From NCBI GenBank assembly GCA_020854785.1, contig JAHFZE010000095.1:1-7132 (forward strand): DNA of 7,132 nucleotides. The letters run 5' to 3'. The position numbers were made by a program, and so were the translations under genes. Under the pieces are notes generated by a model. That model worked only from the letters and a program-made list of their open reading frames with translations. It was not told where the DNA came from and ran no database searches. Shown here piece by piece: positions 1-4,450 of this stretch. Position 1 is the stretch's first letter. Each line of letters starts with the position of its first letter. Source of the DNA: Methanomethylovorans sp. (lineage in GTDB: Archaea; Halobacteriota; Methanosarcinia; Methanosarcinales; Methanosarcinaceae).

Positions 1-438
1 GTTATTGAAGAGGACAGGATAGTCGTGGATATAGGCGCAAAAATAACCATAACCCCTGAGAACATGAGCTCTCTGGGAAGAGGAAGTGCCAGACAGATAG
101 CCTCACGTTTTGGCATGATAAGATATCTACCTGTAGAAATAGAGATCATGAATGACCCATCTAAGCTTCAAGGTAAGTTCAGCAAATATCAGGCAGACAT
201 CTGGTGGCAATGGAAAAAGGCCGGATACGACAGAGTGATAGCAAATAATATCACGCGGTCAGAACTTAAAGCTGCAATAAAAAGGACCGGACATGCAAGG
301 GACATATATGGCATAGAAAGACTTGGGATAATGGAGCATGCCATCATTTGCAGGGAAACTACTGATGGACCTGGCATAGTTGCTGCCATTGGAAGGTTAG
401 TACCTTCGGAACTCGGAGTGATAATAGGTTCTCTATGA
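1..438 (+). CDS. C-terminal part of a DUF2110-like archaeal protein (5' end outside window)
   Basis: The reading frame is open from the first base and ends at a TGA (436-438), so 145 C-terminal residues are present. The GTG at position 25 lies inside the conserved stretch VIEEDRIVVDIGAK and is probably an internal valine, not the start. The text resembles the archaeal DUF2110 family: an S1-like strand (VVDIGAK), then a segment around RQIASRFGMIRYLPVEIEI, and a C-terminal block with DGPGIVAAIGRLVP. No catalytic motif, membrane segment or signal peptide is visible in the part present. The function of DUF2110 is unknown to me; an RNA-binding role would be a guess from the S1-like look. It is convergent with the msvR-like gene, with only 9 nt between the stop codons. 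The family call is from memory of the sequence pattern and is moderate. Confidence 0.6.
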   Translation, partial: VIEEDRIVVDIGAKITITPENMSSLGRGSARQIASRFGMIRYLPVEIEIMNDPSKLQGKFSKYQADIWWQWKKAGYDRVIANNITRSELKAAIKRTGHARDIYGIERLGIMEHAIICRETTDGPGIVAAIGRLVPSELGVIIGSL

Positions 439-443
439 GAACT
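427..443. terminator. Hairpin at the convergent gene junction, possible bidirectional 3'-end signal
   Basis: GTTCTC (428-433) and GAGAAC (437-442) are a perfect 6-bp inverted repeat around TAT, with one extra G-U pair possible in the plus-strand RNA. It overlaps the TGA of the DUF2110-like gene and lies just past the 3' end of the msvR-like gene, so both transcripts would carry it. There is no long T tract on either side, so a true terminator role is uncertain. Confidence 0.35.
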
Positions 444-447
444 AATA

Positions 448-1194
448 TCACTTATTTAGAAAATGTACAACAAAAAGACATCTTTCCTTTCCATTACCGC
501 AGCATTCGATCTCCTGCACACAACAAGAGATATTGAGTGAGTGAACTATTGTTCCTTCGATCATACCTTCCGTAAAAGAGCACAGGTTCTTGCCTATGGT
601 CGATATAAGTTTATAATCGAAGCATTTCTCTACTGCTATTACCAAAGGGTCACTGTTCGCAAGATACATAGTACCCATTCGATATTGTTTCCAGAATGCA
701 GCTAATTCCTGCACGAGAAACCCAATGTCCTTTGAAGTGAAATTTGAGGATATACTTACACCAATGTCCCTACCGATTTTTCTCATAATGGGATCACTGT
801 TGATCCCATGAGCATCGAAGCCAAACTGTATGGCGCGGAAAAAACACTTGAAACACCCATGTTTCTCAAGCTGCGGTGAAGCTAAGGTTTCCAGGACGTT
901 TTTATAGTGCTTAAGAATAGGAGGCTGAGAATGAGCCATATGCTCACATTTAAGGTGGTATGTCTTGCGACGTTTATCATCCTGGTCGCACTCTTCTTCT
1001 ACAAGCCCAAAAGACCTCAGATCATTAAGATGCACTGAAACTGTAGATTTAGCTTTTCCTGTATGTTTCACGATCTCGTCAAAAGAACGTGAGGAAACTT
1101 GCAAGAAATCCAGTATCTGTATCTTTACAGGACTATTCAATGCGACAAAACCATTTCCGTTGGAAAAAAGAGAAGTCCGGTCGCAGTCGTTCAT
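448..1194 (-). CDS. msvR: MsvR-like redox-responsive transcriptional regulator (ArsR-type HTH plus V4R domain)
   Basis: The 248-residue protein has two parts. Residues about 14-80 form an ArsR-like winged helix; the recognition region is KAKSTVSVHLNDLRSFGLVE, and a charged wing (DQDDKRRKTYHL) follows. Residues about 110-246 look like a V4R domain, ending in a cysteine-rich C-terminus. Twelve cysteines are present: a CxxC pair (C114, C117), C191, C205, the doublets C224-C225 and C231-C232, and C239. This is the layout of MsvR, a methanogen regulator shown in Methanothermobacter and Methanosarcina to bind DNA according to redox state and to control its own promoter. The start is the ATG at 1194. 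The TATA box is centred about 27 nt upstream and no Shine-Dalgarno is visible, so the mRNA is probably leaderless or nearly so. It is divergent from taw2. Other ArsR-V4R paralogues exist, so the exact orthology is less sure than the architecture. Confidence 0.8.
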   Translation of the reverse strand: MNDCDRTSLFSNGNGFVALNSPVKIQILDFLQVSSRSFDEIVKHTGKAKSTVSVHLNDLRSFGLVEEECDQDDKRRKTYHLKCEHMAHSQPPILKHYKNVLETLASPQLEKHGCFKCFFRAIQFGFDAHGINSDPIMRKIGRDIGVSISSNFTSKDIGFLVQELAAFWKQYRMGTMYLANSDPLVIAVEKCFDYKLISTIGKNLCSFTEGMIEGTIVHSLNISCCVQEIECCGNGKERCLFVVHFLNK

Positions 1195-1217
1195 AGTACA
1201 TTAAATAACAATAACTC

Positions 1218-1225
1218 TATATAAA
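1218..1225 (-). promoter_or_regulatory. TATA box of msvR, also readable as a TATA box toward taw2
   Basis: The minus strand reads TTTATATA. Its centre is about 27 nt before the msvR ATG, which puts the start site at or beside the start codon. The plus strand reads TATATAAA, which would give a taw2 transcript starting near 1246 with a leader of about 45-60 nt. No better TATA box was seen for taw2 in the 97-nt gap. Next to it lie a palindrome TTAGCTAA (1228-1235) and the inverted repeat GAAT-AG-ATTC (1241-1250), which are possible operator elements. Confidence 0.6.
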
Positions 1226-1266
1226 CGTTAGCTAATAGTCGAATAGATTCCGGAGTGGCTATTCAC

Positions 1267-1280
1267 TGGACCATGGACCA
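1267..1280 (+). repeat. Tandem 7-bp repeat in the taw2 leader
   Basis: TGGACCA occurs twice in a row (1267-1273 and 1274-1280), ending 11 nt before the first taw2 ATG. Just upstream, AGTG (1254-1257) and CACT (1264-1267) could pair as a short stem. This may be chance; no known control element is recognised. Confidence 0.4.
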
Positions 1281-1291
1281 GAAAAGAAAAA

Positions 1292-2332
1292 ATGGGAACT
1301 GATATGAAAATTCAACATGATCTCATAATTTGCGTGCCTATTGAAGAAGCAGAAGTTTTAAGGACCTGGCTGCTTAAGAGCAAAGTTCTGGATATAGGTC
1401 GAAAGGTCAGGAAGACCACAGAAAACGGAAAACAATACTTACTTTTGCCTGTAACTGAAGAAGTTCCGGGATACACATGCTTCAGCGATCTAATGCCTGA
1501 GATCTACACACCTCAAAAATCCCTTAAAGAGCTTATTGCAAATGAGATATCTGTCCAAGAACTCGCAAGAATACCTGCAGGCTGGCAGGTCATCGGAACC
1601 GTGATCATAGTGACCATCCCTGAAGATCTGGATCACAGAAAAATGCTTATCGGTGAAAAATTGCTGCAAATGTATCCCAGATGTAGCTGTGTTGTAAGGG
1701 ACAAAGGCATACAGGGAGCTTTAAGGTTGCCAGCAAGAGAGATCATAGCAGGCCATGGTACCGAGACAATACATAAAGAGAATGGCTGCCTGTTCAAGCT
1801 GGATGTTACAAAAGTGATGTTCTCAAAAGGCAATCTGGCTGAAAAGAAACTAATGAGCGTAGTTGCACCTGATGAGATCGTTGTTGATATGTTTGCTGGC
1901 ATTGGGTATTTCTCCATACCCATTGCAGTTCATTCCTCACCAAAAAAGATCATATCCATCGAACTAAATCCGGTATCCTTTGGTTATCTGCAGGAAAACA
2001 TCTGCTTGAACCATGTGGAAAGTCTGGTCGAACCCATACTTGGTGACTGTGCTATTGCTACACCCGAAGGTGTGGCTGACAGGGTCATCATGGGTTACGT
2101 GGGAAAAACGCATAACTATCTATCTAAAGGTATAAAAGCTCTGAAGCCCGAAGGTGGCATATTGCATTACCACGAAACAACTCCTGAAAGACTTGTGTTC
2201 GAAAGGCCCTTGAACAGAATACAGAAAGCTGCTCTGCAGCTTGAGAAAAAAGTGGAAATAATACAGACCAGACGGATCAAAAAATATTCTCCCGGCGTAT
2301 GGCATGTGGTGGTTGATGCTAAGGTCACGTAA
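1292..2332 (+). CDS. taw2: Taw2, wyosine-pathway aminocarboxypropyltransferase acting on tRNA-Phe position 37
   Basis: Taw2/TYW2 transfers the 3-amino-3-carboxypropyl group of S-adenosylmethionine to the 4-demethylwyosine base at G37 of tRNA-Phe. The 346-residue protein has an N-terminal domain (about 1-150), then the family block ETIHKENGCLFKLDVTKVMF, the Rossmann SAM motif VDMFAGIGYFSIP (198-210), and DRVIMGYV (263-270). It ends with LHYHET and RRIKKYSPGVWHVVVDAK. The MGY after DRVI is what I recall for Taw2; the related Trm5 m1G37 methyltransferase has NPP there, which argues against Trm5. It is longer than the roughly 250-residue Methanocaldococcus enzyme because it carries a Trm5-like N-terminal extension. 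The start is uncertain: ATG 1292 and the in-frame ATG 1304 (MKIQHD) both lack a strong Shine-Dalgarno. The gene is divergent from msvR and convergent with the DUF2124-like gene (16-nt gap). Confidence 0.88.
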   Translation: MGTDMKIQHDLIICVPIEEAEVLRTWLLKSKVLDIGRKVRKTTENGKQYLLLPVTEEVPGYTCFSDLMPEIYTPQKSLKELIANEISVQELARIPAGWQVIGTVIIVTIPEDLDHRKMLIGEKLLQMYPRCSCVVRDKGIQGALRLPAREIIAGHGTETIHKENGCLFKLDVTKVMFSKGNLAEKKLMSVVAPDEIVVDMFAGIGYFSIPIAVHSSPKKIISIELNPVSFGYLQENICLNHVESLVEPILGDCAIATPEGVADRVIMGYVGKTHNYLSKGIKALKPEGGILHYHETTPERLVFERPLNRIQKAALQLEKKVEIIQTRRIKKYSPGVWHVVVDAKVT

Positions 2333-2335
2333 AAA
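2331..2335 (-). terminator. Short T tract after the DUF2124-like gene
   Basis: On the minus strand TTTTT lies 13 nt after the DUF2124-like stop codon and overlaps the taw2 stop. Archaeal terminators are often simple T-rich stretches, so it may end the mch operon transcript, but five Ts is weak. Confidence 0.25.
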
Positions 2336-2348
2336 TCACACATACTAG

Positions 2349-2828
2349 TTACTTTTCATCTGACTTCAGACTGTTGTCGAGATCAGAATCTATAATGTAA
2401 TCAAAATCAATTATATCTGTCCAGCCTTCCCTTTCGAAAACGGATTGAAAGCAGATCCCTATGACAAGCTTTTTGTGCAAAGTTGAAGGTAATTCAGTAA
2501 TAAATGTTTTTACTTCGTATGGTGTGGAACCTATCTTTGGCATGGCAAGACCGCCAAGAAGGACAATGGCATCTGCCTCAGGTATCACGCCTTCCCCAAG
2601 CTGCATGCCCTGAGGCACAGCAACTATCTCTCTGGCATTTGACGGATCTGTATTCGGAATGAAGATCATTCTTTTTCCACTCCCCCGCAATCCGTATGCG
2701 AGAAGTTCAGCAAAAGGCGTACAGAATCCGGGGGAACCCATAAAGACTATGCTTTCGGCACCTTTTACAAGTTCCCTGAAAGCAGCAAGCTGGCCACCTA
2801 TACCTTTGGATGTGCTTATGAGCTTCAT
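2349..2828 (-). CDS. DUF2124-like conserved archaeal protein, probably co-transcribed with mch
   Basis: This 159-residue soluble protein matches my memory of the archaeal DUF2124 family. Residues about 1-40 contain GIGGQLAAFRELV and the hallmark FMGSPGFCTPFAELLAYG. Then come an alternating strand/helix pattern (MIFIPNTDPSNAR; EADAIVLLGGLAMPKIG; LVIGICFQSVFEREGW) and an acidic tail. The pattern suggests a Rossmann-like alpha/beta fold with glycine-rich turns; two cysteines sit at turns (in GFCTPF and GICFQS). No enzymatic role is known to me. The ATG at 2828 is supported by TGGAGAT on the minus strand (2834-2840), about 5 nt upstream. It lies 52 nt downstream of mch on the same strand, with no obvious TATA box of its own in the gap, so a bicistronic mRNA with mch is likely. 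A perfect inverted repeat sits in that gap. Confidence 0.75.
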   Translation of the reverse strand: MKLISTSKGIGGQLAAFRELVKGAESIVFMGSPGFCTPFAELLAYGLRGSGKRMIFIPNTDPSNAREIVAVPQGMQLGEGVIPEADAIVLLGGLAMPKIGSTPYEVKTFITELPSTLHKKLVIGICFQSVFEREGWTDIIDFDYIIDSDLDNSLKSDEK

Positions 2829-2833
2829 TGTTT

Positions 2834-2840
2834 ATCTCCA
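2834..2840 (-). promoter_or_regulatory. Ribosome binding site of the DUF2124-like gene
   Basis: The minus strand reads TGGAGAT, then AAACA, then the ATG at 2828. The GGAG core supports this start. The site begins 3 nt after the inverted repeat at 2844-2866, so folding of that repeat could affect access to it. Confidence 0.65.
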
Positions 2841-2843
2841 AAA

Positions 2844-2866
2844 GGTACAACCTTAAAGGTTGTACC
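2844..2866 (-). terminator. Perfect inverted repeat between mch and the DUF2124-like gene (attenuator, processing site or operator)
   Basis: GGTACAACCTT and AAGGTTGTACC are exact reverse complements, 11 bp each around a single central base. As minus-strand RNA this folds into a stem of at least 9 bp with a 5-nt loop. It is followed directly by TTTT and then the GGAG ribosome binding site. It begins 14 nt after the mch stop codon. The hairpin plus short T run looks like a weak terminator, so it may reduce read-through from highly expressed mch or mark an RNA processing site. DNA binding by a dimeric regulator is also possible. Confidence 0.6.
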
Positions 2867-2880
2867 CAAGATCGAAGATA

Positions 2881-3843
2881 TCAGACTTCCTTTATTCCAA
2901 ATGAATCGAGCAGAATGCCCGGATTGATACGGCCGCTTGTAAATGACTTCTTAGTCTTCTTGTCATTTATTGTGATCTTTGCCGGAGCGAACATACCTGC
3001 ATCAACCTTGAAAAAGTCAAATCCTGCTTCCTTGAATGTGGTAAAGAACGGTTTACCGAAATCCCGAGATGTTGTGGACGGTGCCTGTATCACATATTCG
3101 GCCAGTTTCTCAGCATCCCCGTATTCTACTGTATAATAGGTCTCTCCACAGTAGATGATACAGTCATTGGTAGATCCCATGCATTTTGTATCGTCGCCCA
3201 CTATAGGTGCAATGGGAGCTACACCAAAACCACTCCTTATTGTATTGATATCGAATCCTATGGATTCCAGTTTGTGTATGCCGGTCTCGACGATCCTTGC
3301 AGATATCTGAACACTGCCGGCGATCGAAGCTGTAGGTGCAACGGCAATGTACACATTCTCGGTATCAACACTACAGTGTTTTGCTATGTATTCCACGACC
3401 TCTTCTGTTGGAAGTGCGGAAGATTCCATAACCAGGACCGCAAACTCGGAGTCATCCTTGTAACCGATTTCCTCATAAAGTTCCTTTGGCTTGAGTCCAA
3501 GAGCTCTTGCAGGACCTGAGCCCATTCCAAAGTATTTCCCTACTGATATTCTCCAGCCAGCATACTGTGAACCCATACATGCTACGACCGGATGGTCCGT
3601 AGCTACCTGTATGGCAGGCACTGGCAGTCCGTTCAGATCAAATTTTGTGTAGCTTATATCCGCAAGGTCAGCAAGACATAAGCGGGAAAGATACAGACCT
3701 GCATCATAACCACCCTGCATCTTAACACCACAGTCAATGACCGTAGCCCCGTTTCCAAGTTCAAAGGACTGGACATTGAGTTCTTCTTCCCAGTCTAGCA
3801 TCTCATCGATTATAGCTAATCCCTTTTCGTTGACACTGATCAC
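2881..3843 (-). CDS. mch: Methenyltetrahydromethanopterin cyclohydrolase (EC 3.5.4.27)
   Basis: Mch interconverts 5-formyl- and 5,10-methenyl-tetrahydromethanopterin (or tetrahydrosarcinapterin) in the cytoplasm, a core step of the methanogenic C1 pathway, run in the oxidative direction during methylotrophic growth. From the chosen start the protein has 320 residues, the usual family length. Diagnostic blocks are [11 protein letters not shown] (31-41), the long conserved run from about 92 ([35 protein letters not shown]), [21 protein letters not shown] (168-188) and [15 protein letters not shown] (221-235). R183 and E186 match the active-site pair I recall for the Archaeoglobus enzyme. I place the start at GTG 3843, giving MISVNEKG as in relatives, rather than GTG 3852. 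The former has a GAGTGAT ribosome-binding match 4 nt upstream and the latter has none. A TATA box lies upstream. The DUF2124-like gene follows on the same strand. Confidence 0.97.
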   Translation of the reverse strand: MISVNEKGLAIIDEMLDWEEELNVQSFELGNGATVIDCGVKMQGGYDAGLYLSRLCLADLADISYTKFDLNGLPVPAIQVATDHPVVACMGSQYAGWRISVGKYFGMGSGPARALGLKPKELYEEIGYKDDSEFAVLVMESSALPTEEVVEYIAKHCSVDTENVYIAVAPTASIAGSVQISARIVETGIHKLESIGFDINTIRSGFGVAPIAPIVGDDTKCMGSTNDCIIYCGETYYTVEYGDAEKLAEYVIQAPSTTSRDFGKPFFTTFKEAGFDFFKVDAGMFAPAKITINDKKTKKSFTSGRINPGILLDSFGIKEV

Positions 3844-3847
3844 AAAT

Positions 3848-3854
3848 ATCACTC
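3848..3854 (-). promoter_or_regulatory. Ribosome binding site that decides the mch start
   Basis: The minus strand reads GAGTGAT, sharing GTGAT with the archaeal consensus GGAGGTGATC, 4 nt before GTG 3843. This site overlaps the alternative GTG at 3852, making the latter an unlikely start. Confidence 0.6.
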
Positions 3855-3890
3855 TGAGTTAGTTCGTTGGCTCTGTTTTGATTGAAAAGC

Positions 3891-3900
3891 ATATATAACT
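3891..3900 (-). promoter_or_regulatory. TATA box of mch
   Basis: The minus strand reads AGTTATATAT, preceded by CAAATCGCT as a possible BRE. A start site about 25 nt downstream would be near 3870, giving a leader of roughly 27 nt before GTG 3843, long enough to include the ribosome binding site. Confidence 0.65.
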
Positions 3901-4057
3901 AGCGATTTGAAGCACACTTGCCGGATCAAATAGCATTAGTATTTCTTCGCACAGACCATATAGAACATTGATCATAACACAAATATTGGCACATATATGC
4001 TTATTTCATTTACTGGAAAATTGCTGGACCTTATATTCAGCTACAACAAATTAATTT

Positions 4058-4072
4058 TGTATGTATGTATGT
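4058..4072 (+). repeat. Short TGTA microsatellite
   Basis: TGTA is repeated three times followed by TGT. It lies upstream of the small gene's promoter elements. A tract this short can vary in copy number, but no function is implied. Confidence 0.7.
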
Positions 4073-4095
4073 TTCTTATTTTTATATCAATACAA

Positions 4096-4120
4096 ACTTT
4101 TAAATCCAATATAATATATA
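4096..4120 (+). promoter_or_regulatory. TATA elements for the small Sm-like gene
   Basis: Two candidates are present: TTTTAAAT (around 4098-4104), predicting a start near 4128, and ATAATATATA (4111-4120), predicting a start near 4143. Either leaves a 17-32 nt leader containing the AGGAG ribosome binding site. I cannot choose between them by eye. Confidence 0.45.
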
Positions 4121-4159
4121 GAATGACTAGTGGGACCATCATACATCAGGAGAATGCAC

Positions 4160-4339
4160 ATGATGGAAGATTTTATTGTGCGGGATTTCCTTGGCAGGGT
4201 CGTAACTATCTACTGCGGTGGGATCGCTACTTTCCGAGGCAAGGTCAAAGACTGCAAGAACGGTTTTGTCCGGCTTGAGGTCACTCAAGGACGGTACACA
4301 TCGATAGCCATTGATAAGATCATTACTATCAAAGTATAA
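4160..4339 (+). CDS. Small 59-residue protein with an Sm-like (LSm/Hfq-type) sequence pattern
   Basis: The start is chosen at ATG 4160 (MMEDFIVRDFLG) because AGGAG (4148-4152) lies 7 nt upstream. ATG 4154 is only 1 nt from that site, and ATG 4163 is also possible. The sequence is strand-rich: a short N-terminal helix-like part, then GRVVTIYCGGIATFRGKVKD, NGFVRLEV, and YTSIAIDKIITIKV at the end. The spacing G-x5-G...D...NGF-V-x-L followed by a short final strand resembles an Sm1/Sm2 fold, which in archaea usually means a ring-forming RNA-binding protein. The Sm resemblance is my inference from pattern, and canonical archaeal LSm residues are only partly present. I believe similar short proteins occur in Methanosarcinales, without a known function. 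It is transcribed alone from a nearby TATA element; the kinase gene starts 111 nt downstream on the same strand. Confidence 0.75.
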   Translation: MMEDFIVRDFLGRVVTIYCGGIATFRGKVKDCKNGFVRLEVTQGRYTSIAIDKIITIKV

Positions 4340-4342
4340 TGC

Positions 4343-4356
4343 ATGAACTGGTTCAT
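4343..4356 (+). promoter_or_regulatory. Inverted repeat overlapping the putative kinase promoter
   Basis: ATGAAC-TG-GTTCAT is a perfect 6-bp inverted repeat beginning 3 nt after the small gene's stop codon. Its right arm runs into the TATA-like TTCATATAA (4352-4360). It could be a repressor operator or a weak 3' hairpin of the small gene; a T run (4379-4383) follows at a distance. Confidence 0.4.
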
Positions 4357-4360
4357 ATAA
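4352..4360 (+). promoter_or_regulatory. Candidate TATA box of the sensor kinase gene
   Basis: TTCATATAA predicts a transcription start near 4381 and a leader of about 70 nt before ATG 4451. No better TATA-like element was seen closer to the gene. Confidence 0.4.
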
Positions 4361-4450
4361 GAAAAAACAGGATCTCCATTTTTCGCATTTTACTGGATGA
4401 ATGAGAGATTCCAGTGGTATTGAATTAAGATCATTTGGAAAGCATAGAGT

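Larger units (their letters stand above)
3844..4159. other. AT-rich divergent intergenic region between mch and the small Sm-like gene
   Basis: This 316-base stretch holds the mch leader and TATA box at one end and the TATA-like elements of the small gene at the other. The middle (about 3905-4090) has no gene I can support: the plus-strand frame starting at 3997 has a hydrophobic, low-complexity translation and runs through the small gene in another frame. GATCAA (3924-3929) and TTGATC (3968-3973) are inverted copies about 38 nt apart, too weak to call. No tRNA or clear ncRNA fold was seen. Confidence 0.6.

Noticed and set aside
25..438. A complete gene starting at GTG 25
   Set aside because: The frame is open upstream to base 1, the GTG sits inside a conserved strand (IVVDIGAK), and no ribosome binding site precedes it, so the gene is partial.
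1633..1923. 96-residue minus-strand frame inside taw2
   Set aside because: It is antisense to conserved Taw2 sequence, including the SAM motif; no domain or ribosome binding site supports it.
2659..3136. Plus-strand frames opposite the DUF2124-like gene and mch
   Set aside because: They are shadows of conserved minus-strand genes. One runs through the intergenic inverted repeat, but its translation shows no family pattern.
3920..3975. Distant GATCAA/TTGATC inverted pair upstream of mch
   Set aside because: The arms are six bases about 38 nt apart in AT-rich DNA, so chance is the likeliest explanation.
3997..4278. 93-residue plus-strand frame upstream of and over the small gene
   Set aside because: Its first half is a low-complexity hydrophobic translation of AT-rich promoter DNA, it has no ribosome binding site, and its second half is a different frame of the better-supported 59-residue gene.
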